In this document: piece after piece, positions 8,266-17,732 of the stretch
Layout of the letters: the number at the start of each line of letters is the position of its first letter
Numbering within the stretch: position 1 is the stretch's first letter
Source: Roseibium salinum
GTDB taxonomy: Bacteria; Pseudomonadota; Alphaproteobacteria; Rhizobiales; Stappiaceae
Assembly: GCF_026240905.1 (NCBI RefSeq)
Contig: NZ_JAPEVI010000003.1
Span: forward strand, 2,604,001-2,668,000
DNA length: 64,000 bases
Direction: 5' to 3'
The notes under the pieces: model-generated
Told to the model about the DNA's origin: nothing
Databases searched by the model: none
Seen by the model: only the letters and a program-made list of their open reading frames with translations
Translations under genes and position numbers: made by a program

Positions 8266-9134
8266 TGGCCGGGCTCCAGCAGAGCAGTGCCCATCTGGTT
8301 GAGCAGCGGCACACCCGCTTGCGCGAGGATGGCGTCGATCCGGCCCTGATTGCGGCGGATCAGTGAATTCAGCTTCCGCTGCCACACCTTTTCTCCGCGA
8401 CGAACGCCCATCGTGATGCGATAGAACATTCGCGGCATTCCCGCCTCGGCAAGGAGCGGTGTCGCTTTCAGGTCAGGATACCCCTGTTTGACCATGGGCC
8501 CACCGATCGGCCCCCAAAGGATCGCCGCGTCGATCGTGCCTGTTTTCACATCCTCCAGCATGTCGCCGGCGGGATTGTCGTAACGCCTGTCGACCATCAG
8601 GCTGTAAGGCCTTGCCTTTGCCATCAGCCCCTTGCCGACCATGTGGGAGGCAGGCGGGCTGCCGGCGATGACACCTATCCGGGCGTCCTTCAAGGCGGGA
8701 TCGCTCAGTTCGTCGACACCGGCAAACGGCCCGTCGGTCGGCACGACCAGCACGTAGGACGAGGTATAATAGTGATTGGTGTTCAACACCATCTCGTCGC
8801 CCTGCCCGTAACCCATGACGACGTCGCATCTGTTCGCCTGCAGCGTATTGCGCACGAACCCGGTCGCCATCGGAAACCAGGTATATTGCAGGGGAAGGCC
8901 CAGTTCGCCGGCGAACAAGCCGGCGATCTCGTTTTCGAACCCCTCCTCCGCCTGGTTTGAAAGCGGCAGGTTGGCCGGATCGGCACAGACGCGGAATGCC
9001 TTTTTCGATGTCAGGTCGGACGTCTGCGCATGTGCCGGCGATGCCAGCGCAAGCACGGCCAACACTGTCAGCGCCAGGACCCGGCGCCGGCGGCTAATCC
9101 CCGAGGCACAGGTTCTCAGCTTCGCGAATGGCAT
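8262..9134 (-). CDS. xoxJ: quinoprotein dehydrogenase-associated periplasmic binding protein (XoxJ-like)
   Basis: The product has about 290 residues: an arginine-rich n-region, a hydrophobic signal segment ending SPAHAQ, then a type-II solute-binding fold (FRVCADPANLPLSN near the start, DAAILWGPIGGPMV in the second lobe). XoxJ/MxaJ proteins accompany methanol dehydrogenases and are thought to help activate or assemble the enzyme. The start at 9134 overlaps the end of the cytochrome gene by 41 nt; a start at 9179 would overlap more. It is coupled to the CXXCW gene downstream. Confidence 0.85.
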   Translation of the reverse strand: MPFAKLRTCASGISRRRRVLALTVLAVLALASPAHAQTSDLTSKKAFRVCADPANLPLSNQAEEGFENEIAGLFAGELGLPLQYTWFPMATGFVRNTLQANRCDVVMGYGQGDEMVLNTNHYYTSSYVLVVPTDGPFAGVDELSDPALKDARIGVIAGSPPASHMVGKGLMAKARPYSLMVDRRYDNPAGDMLEDVKTGTIDAAILWGPIGGPMVKQGYPDLKATPLLAEAGMPRMFYRITMGVRRGEKVWQRKLNSLIRRNQGRIDAILAQAGVPLLNQMGTALLEPGQ

Positions 9135-9618
9135 CGGACTTCGCCTCCTTCTTGCTCGGGCGCCCGCGCGCCACGGCACCTGTTCCGCGCGCTTTCAGGT
9201 AGACGTAGATGTCGTCGAGGTAACACATGACGTTCGGATTGGTGCCGAAGGCCGGCATAACCGAGTTCTGCGAGGCGTTCACCTGCCTCCGGCCATTTGT
9301 CACCACGTCGATGAAATCGTAGTAGTCCATGTCGATGGCCGACTTCTTCAGTGCGGGAGCGTAGGTCGAGCCTTCTCCCTCGGGGCCGTGGCAGACATGG
9401 CATTCCGAGTGGTAGCGCCGGAATCCCGAATAGGTCAGCCAGTCGACGGATCCATCCTCCCCGACGTTGTAGGTGGGAATGTCATCTTCCGTATAGTAGC
9501 GGCCGCCCTCCGAATAGGCTGCCTTGATGTTGTCCGGGGCATCGTCTTGGGCAAAGGCGAATTGAATGCTGCACAGGAGTGATGCGGCCAAAGCCGCCAT
9601 GGCGATCTTGTGTGACAT
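9094..9618 (-). CDS. xoxG: c-type cytochrome, methanol dehydrogenase electron acceptor (XoxG-like)
   Basis: The 174-residue protein has a signal peptide ending FAFAQ, a single heme-attachment motif CHVCH near residue 74, and a likely axial methionine in SVMPAFG. Two further cysteines (VMCYLDD and NLCLGD) fit the four-cysteine cytochromes of methanol metabolism. It should take electrons from XoxF in the periplasm. It lies directly downstream of xoxF, separated by about 100 nt containing two strong hairpins, and is followed by xoxJ. Confidence 0.88.
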   Translation of the reverse strand: MSHKIAMAALAASLLCSIQFAFAQDDAPDNIKAAYSEGGRYYTEDDIPTYNVGEDGSVDWLTYSGFRRYHSECHVCHGPEGEGSTYAPALKKSAIDMDYYDFIDVVTNGRRQVNASQNSVMPAFGTNPNVMCYLDDIYVYLKARGTGAVARGRPSKKEAKSDAIREAENLCLGD

Positions 9619-9655
9619 GGATCTCTTCGTCGTTATTACGGGGCTCTTGGACCGG

Positions 9656-9707
9656 AACGGACCGGCGCATGACCTGCGCCGGTCCGTTCTGCCGGGAACC
9701 TCCCGGC
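9656..9707 (-). promoter_or_regulatory. tandem hairpins between xoxF and the cytochrome gene
   Basis: Two adjacent perfect inverted repeats lie in the gap downstream of xoxF. The larger has 14-bp arms AACGGACCGGCGCA (9656-9669) and TGCGCCGGTCCGTT (9675-9688) with a 5-nt loop. The smaller has 7-bp arms GCCGGGA/TCCCGGC (9691-9707) with a 3-nt loop. Neither is followed by a clear T run, so partial termination or mRNA 3'-end protection, leaving xoxF message in excess, is more likely than a full terminator. Confidence 0.7.
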
Positions 9708-9716
9708 ATGCTCAGC

Positions 9717-11537
9717 TCAGTTCGGCAGTGCAAAGACCGTCAACGAACCACCCAGAGCGGTATAGTCGGACAGCGCTGCATAGCCCCCCACGGCGCCGAG
9801 GCCTTCGGTGGGGTTCGTCAGCCCTGCTGCAAGACCGATACCGGCCCAGCCGCCAACGCCCGAGAGCACTGCGACATACTGCTTGTCGCCGTGAGAGTAG
9901 GTCATCACGTTGCCGATGATGCCTGAGGGCGTCTTGAACTTGTAGAGTTCATCACCCGTCTCTGCGTCGACCGCTTTCAGGTAACCTTCCAACGTGCCGT
10001 AGAAGACGACATCGCCGGCTGTTGCCAGAGCGCCCGACCAGACCGAGAACTTCTCGGGGATCGACCACTTGATCTCGCCTTTGGTGTTGTCCCAGGCAAT
10101 GAAGTTACCCATGCCGCCGTGGCTGTCCGGAGCCGGATACATCGACAGCGTTGCGCCGACATAGGGCTGACCGGCCGTATAGCTGACGCGGAACGGTTCA
10201 TAGTCCATGCAGACGTGGTTCGTCGGGACGTAAAACGTTTGCGTCTTCGGCGAATAGGCCGCGGGCTGCTGGTCCTTCGTGCCGAGGGCCGACGGGCAGA
10301 TGCCGGTGGAATTCACATCCTCGCCATTCTGCTCGGTGGAGTAGTCCGCCACGACAGCCGGACGCCCGTAAGTGTCCGAAGTCTCGTCCATGTCGACGCC
10401 GGTCGTCCAGTTGACGACAGGATCGTATTTCTCGGCAACCAGGAGTTCACCGGACTCGCGGTCGAGTGTGTAGCCCAGACCGTTCCGGTCGAAGTGGGTC
10501 AACAGCTTGCGCTCCTGGCCATCGAACTCCTGATCGGTCAGGATCATTTCGTTGACGCCGTCGTAGTCCCATTCGTCATGGGGCGTCATCTGATAGACCC
10601 ACTTTGCCATTCCGGTATCGACGTCACGGGCAAAGATGGTCATCGACCACCGGTTGTCACCGGGCCGTTGAGCCGGGTTCCACGTCGACGGGTTGCCTGT
10701 TCCGTAATACATCAGGTTCAGGTCGGGATCGTAGGAGAACCAGCCCCAGGTCGTTCCGCCCCCGATCTTCCACTGATCGCCTTCCCAGGTCGCGGTACCG
10801 CTGTCCTTGCCGACAGGCTCGCCCAGATGGGTGGTTTTTTCCGGATCCATCAGCGTATCGCTGTCCGGACCCATGGAATAGCCACGCCAGGCGACCGAAC
10901 CGTCGGACATGTTGTAGGCGGTCATCGAGCCGCGAACACCGAATTCGCCCCCGGAAATGCCGACCATCACCTTGTCCTTGACGGGCATCACCGTTGCGGT
11001 GTTGGTCTCGCCTTTCGACGGGTCGCCGTTCTTGACCGACCAGACAACCTCACCGGTCTTGGCATCCAGCGCAACCAGCGTGGTATCCGCCTGATGCAGG
11101 AAGATCTTGCCGTCTCCATATGCAACGCCGCGATAAACGGTATCGCAGCACATGACCGGAATGACATCCGGGTTCTGCTTCGGCTCGTATTTCCAGAGCA
11201 CCTTGCCGTCGTCGTTCAGATCGAGCGCATAGACGACGTTCGGGAACGGCGTGTGCACATACATCACGTCACCGACGACCAGAGGCGACCCTTCATGACC
11301 GCGCAGAACGCCTGTCGAGAAGGTCCATGCGACCTGAAGATCGCCGACGTTGTCCTTGGTGATCTGGTCAAGTTCGGAATAACGCTGGTTCGCGTAGTCG
11401 CCGGTCTGAATTGCCCATTGGTTCGGATCGTCTATCAGCTTCTGCAATTCCTCATTGGCACTTGCAGTCGTCATGCTGGCGGCGAAGAGCGCCGTCGATA
11501 AGACGAGGATCCGTTTATCTGAAAGTAGTCGTTTCAT
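9717..11537 (-). CDS. xoxF: lanthanide-dependent PQQ methanol dehydrogenase XoxF
   Basis: The 606-residue periplasmic eight-bladed propeller quinoprotein has a signal peptide of about 27 residues. The vicinal disulfide of PQQ methanol/ethanol dehydrogenases is Cys130-Cys131 (PVMCCDTV). Metal-site residues are visible: Glu198 in GGEFG, Asn282 in GTGNPS, catalytic Asp324, and Asp326 in DEWDYDG. The second Asp two residues after the catalytic one marks lanthanide-dependent XoxF; MxaF has Ala there. It oxidises methanol, and possibly other short alcohols, to the aldehyde and passes electrons to the cytochrome at 9094-9618. A strong site GGGAGGGAACG precedes the ATG. Confidence 0.95.
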   Translation of the reverse strand: MKRLLSDKRILVLSTALFAASMTTASANEELQKLIDDPNQWAIQTGDYANQRYSELDQITKDNVGDLQVAWTFSTGVLRGHEGSPLVVGDVMYVHTPFPNVVYALDLNDDGKVLWKYEPKQNPDVIPVMCCDTVYRGVAYGDGKIFLHQADTTLVALDAKTGEVVWSVKNGDPSKGETNTATVMPVKDKVMVGISGGEFGVRGSMTAYNMSDGSVAWRGYSMGPDSDTLMDPEKTTHLGEPVGKDSGTATWEGDQWKIGGGTTWGWFSYDPDLNLMYYGTGNPSTWNPAQRPGDNRWSMTIFARDVDTGMAKWVYQMTPHDEWDYDGVNEMILTDQEFDGQERKLLTHFDRNGLGYTLDRESGELLVAEKYDPVVNWTTGVDMDETSDTYGRPAVVADYSTEQNGEDVNSTGICPSALGTKDQQPAAYSPKTQTFYVPTNHVCMDYEPFRVSYTAGQPYVGATLSMYPAPDSHGGMGNFIAWDNTKGEIKWSIPEKFSVWSGALATAGDVVFYGTLEGYLKAVDAETGDELYKFKTPSGIIGNVMTYSHGDKQYVAVLSGVGGWAGIGLAAGLTNPTEGLGAVGGYAALSDYTALGGSLTVFALPN

Positions 11538-11699
11538 CGTTCCCTCCCATCTGGGTGTGTCCGATCCGGGTTCTGACCCTCTGCGCCACGGAAAAATCTC
11601 CTCCTCTTCCCGCGATCGGTTCCGCGCAAATTCACTTGCCTGTAGCCGTGCTGTCTCCCGTGTTTGGGATCGAAGCGGTGCTTCAATCTCCTGCCCTTG

Positions 11700-11786
11700 C
11701 TATTCAAACGTCGCCAGGTAAGCGACGACGCCGGAGCGCTCCTGTTCCTTGCGAAGTCCGGCAAATGTCATCGTCGTGCCGGGCAT
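11700..11786 (-). pseudogene. C-terminal remnant of a class I cytochrome c (28-codon ORF)
   Basis: This short reading frame begins 9 nt after the fghA stop and has its own AAAGGAG site. It encodes MPGTTMTFAGLRKEQERSGV followed by VAYLATFE. That is the typical end of class I cytochromes c, including the axial-methionine loop (TTMTFAGL) and the last helix. No CXXCH motif or upstream part is present. I read it as the surviving tail of a second cytochrome, such as the c553i that accompanies xoxF in related clusters. Whether the peptide is made is unknown. Confidence 0.65.
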
Positions 11787-11795
11787 CTCCTTTGC

Positions 11796-12634
11796 TCAAA
11801 GCGCATTCAGTCGTTTCGCATGCCAGCGCACATGATCAGCGCCGAAGCTGGCAATGAAGTAGTAGCTGTGGTCGTAGCCAGGCTGCATCCGGACGATTCC
11901 CGGCTGGCGGGCCCCGGCGATCTGCCCGGCGATTGCCTCCGGGCGCAACAGATCCAGGAACTGGTCGTCGGCGCCCTGGTCGATCAGGATTTCTCCCTTC
12001 CAGCCGTGTTCGGCGAGGAGCAGGCAGGCGTCGTAGTTTCCCCAAACCGCCTCGTCATCGCCGAGATAGGCGGAGAACTGCTTGCGGCCCCAATCGGAAC
12101 GGGTCGGATTGACGATCGGCGCGAAGGCCGATACCGAGCGGAACTTGTCGGGATTGCGAAAGGCAATCGTCAGCGCGCCATGCCCGCCCATGGAATGGCC
12201 GGTTATGCCGAAGACGCCGTTCAACGGCAGTGCCTCCACCAGCAGCGCCGGCAGTTCCTCGACGATATAGTCGTACATCCTGAAGTGACGGCCCCACGGA
12301 TCGCGCGTTGCATTCACGTAGAACCCGGCCCCCTGTCCGAGGTCATACGCCTCGTCATCGAGGACCCCGTCGCCGCGCGGCGACGTATCGGGAAACACCA
12401 GTGCCAGCCCATGCTCGGCCGCATAGTTCTGCAGGCCGGCCTTGGTCATGGCATTCTCGTGCGTGCAGGTCAGTCCCGCCAGGAACCACAACAGCGGCAC
12501 CTTGCGGTCCTTGGCCTGCGGCGGCAGGAAAAGGCCGAATGTCATCTTGCACTGGCATGTTTCGGAACTGTGACTGTAGACCGCCTGCACTCCGCCGAAA
12601 CACTGGCTTTGCGATACGAGTTCCATCATCGCGC

Positions 12635-12638
<4 letters not shown>
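11796..12638 (-). CDS. fghA: S-formylglutathione hydrolase
   Basis: The 280-residue alpha/beta hydrolase of the esterase D family has nucleophile motif GHSMGGHG near residue 145, an acidic residue in DQGADDQFL, and a C-terminal His in YDHSYYF. It hydrolyses S-formylglutathione to formate and glutathione, the second step of glutathione-linked formaldehyde oxidation. Its start overlaps the stop of flhA by 4 nt, so the two cytosolic enzymes are co-translated. It lies upstream of xoxF on the same strand, so aldehyde production and removal are grouped. Confidence 0.95.
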
Positions 12639-13753
<1,115 letters not shown>

Positions 13754-13914
13754 TCTCCTCCCGGATCCGGTATTTAAGGCGCCTTCTAAGCACTTGTGTG
13801 CCGATTATATGAGGCGTCGGACATCCGACAATTGCGACCTTAGTGTGTAAATCCGAACTTTGGTCTGCCGGGTATCAGCGCTTATACTGCGGCGGTGTTC
13901 GAAGGGGAGGATCC

Positions 13915-14511
13915 ATGACAAAAGCCGCGTATCTGGTGTTTTCGCTGTTGTTTGCGGCCACTCCCGCCAAGAGTGCGGATTTCTCCGATCCCGATTGGCC
14001 TTGTATCCAGCGCAAGGTGGAAAACCTGTCCATCGGGCTGATGTGGCCTCATCCCGTCGAAGAGACGGTGCTGCCGCAGGAAGCGCGCGACCTGGCCGAA
14101 GCGCTGTCGCTGCGCCGGGTCGGCCTGGATGAGGCGGAGGAGCATATCCGGGCCTTCATTGCAACCTATCCGGAAACCGGACCTCAACTGGTCGGCGGCG
14201 TCTTTCGCCGTGTATTCGACAACCTGGCCGGCGACCGCCAGCGCGTAATGCGTGGAATAGCCAATTACGCCCGCAGCCAGGCCGCCCTGTCTGCAAAGAT
14301 CGACGACAAGCGCGCCGAAATGGACACGCTTCTTGCCGCCGGCTCGCCGGACTATGACCGGATCGACAAGCTCGAGGAGCAGATCGACTGGGACGAGCGT
14401 ATCTACAAGGATCGCAACAGTGCGCTCACCTATGTCTGCGAAACGCCGGTCCTGCTGGAAAAACGCATCTATGCGATCGCCCGGATGTTGATGGAATTCA
14501 CGCCCGAATAG
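13915..14511 (+). CDS. exported protein of unknown function in the quinoprotein cluster
   Basis: The product has 198 residues: signal peptide YLVFSLLFAATPAKSA, then a mostly helical domain with two cysteines (WPCIQRK early, YVCETP late) and a coiled-coil-like middle rich in D, E, K and R. I chose the ATG at 13915 because GGGGAGG lies just upstream and the signal peptide starts there; the longer reading from 13843 adds 24 unlikely residues. It is divergent from flhA and convergent with the metallohydrolase gene. I do not recognise the family. Confidence 0.75.
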   Translation: MTKAAYLVFSLLFAATPAKSADFSDPDWPCIQRKVENLSIGLMWPHPVEETVLPQEARDLAEALSLRRVGLDEAEEHIRAFIATYPETGPQLVGGVFRRVFDNLAGDRQRVMRGIANYARSQAALSAKIDDKRAEMDTLLAAGSPDYDRIDKLEEQIDWDERIYKDRNSALTYVCETPVLLEKRIYAIARMLMEFTPE

Positions 14512-14543
14512 TATTTTCGCTCAGGCGCCGCCTGCGGCCGGCT

Positions 14544-15602
14544 TCACTCCCATTCAAGCTCCGTATATGCGGCCGTGGCATTGCGCGGATTGTAGAGCTC
14601 GAACAACTGCCACTTGCCGGCTTCGGACCGGCCGATGACATCGGTGGCCTCGCCAAGACTGAGCCCGTCGTGAAGCGCCGCACGGGTATCGGCTGCAAGC
14701 ACTTCCAGATAGCGCATCTGAGGCGCGATCGCCTCGGGCCACGGCAGCATCGGTCCGCCGTGACCTGGAACCACACGCTGCGCGGGATCATCTTTCAGTG
14801 CGCTCATCACCTCAATCCATCCGCGCAAGGAGCCGTCGAGCGTCGGCGTGTGAGTGTCGAAAAGCAGGTCTCCCAGGAACAGCGTGCCGGTAGCCTTGTC
14901 GAGGACCGTCAGGTCGGTTGCCGTATGGGCCGTGGGCCTCGGCTCAATCACGAGTTCGCGCCCCCCAAGATCGATGGTCTCCGGTCCCGAAACGGTGCGG
15001 TCCGGCCCGATGATGCGACTGCCGATAAAGCCGGGCAGGCCAATCAACTGGCCAAGCCTGTCTTCATAATCCTTCGCCCTCTCCGATATGGCGCGCGGAA
15101 ACGCGGAATGGCCGACAATCTCTGCGCCCGCCTCGCGCAAGACTTCGGCACCAAACACGTGGTCGGGGTGCATATGGGTGAGAATGAGCTGCGAAACCGG
15201 CAACGGACTGCGGGCGCGAATTGCCAGGTAGAGCTCTTCTCCGACGCGCCGCGAACCGCCGGCATCTATGGCCGCGATGCTTCTTTCGCCGATGACGAAG
15301 CCGATATTGGCTGCGTCTCCGCCATTTTCAGGATCAGGTTCCGCGATTGCGCCCCGATGAACAAAGACACCCGGCGCGATCTCGGAAAACGACAGGGTCG
15401 ACCCCGGCCGGGCCTGGCAGGATATCTCGCCAGTGCCCTCCACCGACAGCCAGGCCGGTGGCCGCGCCTCAACCGCAGCTTCGCATGTGGTGCGATTCTC
15501 AGCGGAATATCCGGGCAGTAACATCATGCGGCATGGAGGATCGCCGCCCCCGTTTTCCGGCGCCCCGGCCAACATGCACAAGGTCACAAACGCTTCGAAC
15601 AC
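14544..15602 (-). CDS. quinoprotein relay system zinc metallohydrolase (SoxH-related, metallo-beta-lactamase fold)
   Basis: The 352-residue protein has the metallo-beta-lactamase signature THMHPDH near residue 142, further metal-ligand candidates in PRPTAHTATD and FLGDLLFD, and a late VPGHGG. A hydrophobic start and two cysteine-bearing segments (PPCRMM, TTCEAA) precede the catalytic domain, consistent with export. SoxH-like enzymes of this type are linked to PQQ dehydrogenase clusters together with a SoxYZ-like carrier, which here lies divergently at 15749. The substrate is unknown, perhaps a thioester or persulfide on that carrier. Confidence 0.83.
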   Translation of the reverse strand: MFEAFVTLCMLAGAPENGGGDPPCRMMLLPGYSAENRTTCEAAVEARPPAWLSVEGTGEISCQARPGSTLSFSEIAPGVFVHRGAIAEPDPENGGDAANIGFVIGERSIAAIDAGGSRRVGEELYLAIRARSPLPVSQLILTHMHPDHVFGAEVLREAGAEIVGHSAFPRAISERAKDYEDRLGQLIGLPGFIGSRIIGPDRTVSGPETIDLGGRELVIEPRPTAHTATDLTVLDKATGTLFLGDLLFDTHTPTLDGSLRGWIEVMSALKDDPAQRVVPGHGGPMLPWPEAIAPQMRYLEVLAADTRAALHDGLSLGEATDVIGRSEAGKWQLFELYNPRNATAAYTELEWE

Positions 15603-15748
15603 CGCAGCCTCCTTACATCAGACAGGCGTACCGGATCCCCACCGCCCCGGCCACACATCCGAAAGGCCGTGTTCTGGGTTCACGTGTTTCATGGTAGGAT
15701 CGGAGGATCGGACCACAAGCTGTGAAGCATCCACCTGGAGACCAACCC

Positions 15749-16570
15749 ATGAAACAGCTTCTGGCGCGCTTGTCGATCGCCCTGCCGCTTCTTGCCGCCG
15801 GAAACGCCGTGGCCGGGGAGCCTGCTGCCGACAACCCGCTGACGGAAAGCCAAACCTGGAACGCGTTACGCGGCGACATTGCCGGCGACGCTCCGCTCGC
15901 CGACGGAACACCGGTCTTCTCGGTCACCGCCCCTTATCGTGCCCACGACGCGGCAACAGTGCCGATCGGTATCGAACAGACCGACCCGGCCGCCGCGCCG
16001 ATCGAGGCGATCAAGCTGGTGGTCGACGAGAACCCGGCACCGCTTGCCGCGGAAATCCGCTTCGGTGCGGCAATGCATCCCTTGAAGTTTGAAACGAGAG
16101 TGCGCGTCAACCAGTATTCGAACATCCGCGTTCTCGCCGAGGCCGGGAACGCAACCTATATGTCGGGGCGCTTTGTCAAAGCCTCCGGGGGCTGCTCGGC
16201 CCCGGCCACCAAGGACCCGGAGGCGGCCGTGGCCGGCATGGGAGAAACGCGCGCCAGGCTGTTCGGCGATGCGCCCGTCCAGTCGAACCAGCGCTATGAG
16301 GCGCAGATCATGATCCGCCATCCGAACTATTCGGGGCTGCAGCGCGATCAGATCACCCACCTGTTCATCAGCGCCCATTTCATCAACGAACTGAAAGTCT
16401 ACCAGGGCGACGAACTTCTCTTCGCGCTCGAAGGCGGCATTTCGATTTCCGAGAACCCGGCCTTCCGCTTCGAGTATACCGACAACGGCTCACCGGACTT
16501 CCGTGTGCATGCCGTCGATACCGAGGGCAATGTCTTCGACACCGTCCTGCCGAAAGAGCCGCGGGCCTGA
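15749..16570 (+). CDS. quinoprotein dehydrogenase-associated SoxYZ-like carrier protein
   Basis: The 273-residue exported fusion has a signal peptide ending NAVAGE, a SoxY-like domain to about residue 150, and a SoxZ-like domain after it. In Sox systems SoxY ends in GGCGG and its cysteine carries the sulfur intermediate. Here the domain boundary reads SGGCSAP, so a carrier cysteine is kept in an altered setting. The ATG at 15749 has GGAG 8 nt upstream; a GTG at 15722 would add 9 residues. It is divergent from the SoxH-like hydrolase, its probable partner. Confidence 0.85.
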   Translation: MKQLLARLSIALPLLAAGNAVAGEPAADNPLTESQTWNALRGDIAGDAPLADGTPVFSVTAPYRAHDAATVPIGIEQTDPAAAPIEAIKLVVDENPAPLAAEIRFGAAMHPLKFETRVRVNQYSNIRVLAEAGNATYMSGRFVKASGGCSAPATKDPEAAVAGMGETRARLFGDAPVQSNQRYEAQIMIRHPNYSGLQRDQITHLFISAHFINELKVYQGDELLFALEGGISISENPAFRFEYTDNGSPDFRVHAVDTEGNVFDTVLPKEPRA

Positions 16571-16622
16571 CGACCGGCCGCGTTCCGGATCAGGAATGCT
16601 CCGCGCGGCATCAATGCCCGCA

Positions 16623-17003
16623 TCAAAAACAGAGCATTTCCGCCTCGGCCTGCGCGCGGCGCAGGTCGGCCACGATCGTGGTCGCCATATTCATGGTCTT
16701 GAAGGCCGACATGCGCTCGCCGCTCGCCTGTTGCAGCGACAGCACCGTTTCCGCCTCCTCGTATTTCTCGTAAGGCAGGATCGATGCGATCACGTCGATC
16801 GAGCAGGAGCAGTTCCGCAAGCTCTTCTGGTCCTGCCCGTTGGCCGCCATGCAGCCGAATACATAATCCGCCCGCGCTGCGGTGGGGTAATCGTTCAGCC
16901 TGTCGGCCATGGCCCGGACACCCGCATCCTGCGCGATCGCCGAGCCGGCAGCCAGCGTGCTGACAAGGCCGATGGCCGCCGCGAATGACAAACCGCGCAT
17001 CAT
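16623..17003 (-). CDS. small exported cysteine-bearing protein of unknown function
   Basis: The product has 126 residues: signal peptide ending AGSAIAQ, then a helical domain with cysteines at FGCMAANG, RNCSCSID and the extreme C-terminus EMLCF, which could form two disulfides in the periplasm. Its start overlaps the stop of the 17000-17662 gene by 4 nt, so the two are co-translated. It lies in the quinoprotein-relay block. No family is recognised; the conserved-looking cysteine pattern is the main clue. Confidence 0.72.
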   Translation of the reverse strand: MMRGLSFAAAIGLVSTLAAGSAIAQDAGVRAMADRLNDYPTAARADYVFGCMAANGQDQKSLRNCSCSIDVIASILPYEKYEEAETVLSLQQASGERMSAFKTMNMATTIVADLRRAQAEAEMLCF

Positions 17004-17662
17004 TGCGTTGCGCCCCCGGGCGCCTGCAGGGTGATCGCGGTGCGATACCCTTCGGCTTCGGTTCCCTCCGCTGCAGGCGCGGAGGCAACCAGCGACAGAT
17101 ATTCGCCCGGCACCTCGTCAGAAACGGTGACAGCCAGAACAAGACCGGCGAACCCGCCCATGTCGCCCCGCGCCTCGTCCGTGACGAACGGCCGGATCGT
17201 CGCCCTTTCCGCCGTGATGTCGTCCTTCCCGTACCTCACGGTCACCGATTCCCTTTCAGCCTTATCCAGCAGCGCTTCCTTGATCCGGTTGCGAATGTAG
17301 AACGGGCTCCCGCCGGCCTGTTTTGCCATGTCGCGCAGTGCCGTTTCCATGAAATACATGACGATGGGATTGCCGACGGACGCCGGAAACGTTCCGATCG
17401 ACTGCTCCACGCCACCGCGTTCGCGCTTGAGGACCGCCTGCTCCCCCGAGACGGCGAGGGACAGCATTTCCTCCTGTGGGTCCTGTGCTTCGGCGGCCGG
17501 CTTGGGTGCGGACCAACCGGACGTCCGCGTCTGGTAGGTCAGCGTCTCGCCCTTGCCGATTCCGGCCAGGGAGCCGTCGCGGAAAAACGTGTCGTAGGTC
17601 TCTGCCGCCAGAATGGGTGCGGATAACAGGACAAGGCCGAAAATGGCAGCAAGAACTCGCAT
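17000..17662 (-). CDS. exported protein of unknown function in the quinoprotein cluster
   Basis: The 220-residue protein has a clear signal peptide (GLVLLSAPILAA), then a beta-rich domain with no cysteines after the signal. Segments such as GETLTYQTRTSG and the C-terminal GYRTAITLQAPGG suggest an antiparallel beta fold like those of outer-membrane-associated lipid-binding proteins, but this is only an impression. It is the first gene of a two-gene unit with the cysteine-bearing protein downstream. It lies between that gene and the sensor kinase on the minus strand. Confidence 0.72.
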   Translation of the reverse strand: MRVLAAIFGLVLLSAPILAAETYDTFFRDGSLAGIGKGETLTYQTRTSGWSAPKPAAEAQDPQEEMLSLAVSGEQAVLKRERGGVEQSIGTFPASVGNPIVMYFMETALRDMAKQAGGSPFYIRNRIKEALLDKAERESVTVRYGKDDITAERATIRPFVTDEARGDMGGFAGLVLAVTVSDEVPGEYLSLVASAPAAEGTEAEGYRTAITLQAPGGATQ

Positions 17663-17732
17663 GTCAGGCTCCTTTGGTATCCTTCAGCCTAATCGACGCT
17701 GATTGCCTGTCACTTACGACCTTGGTCTCAGG

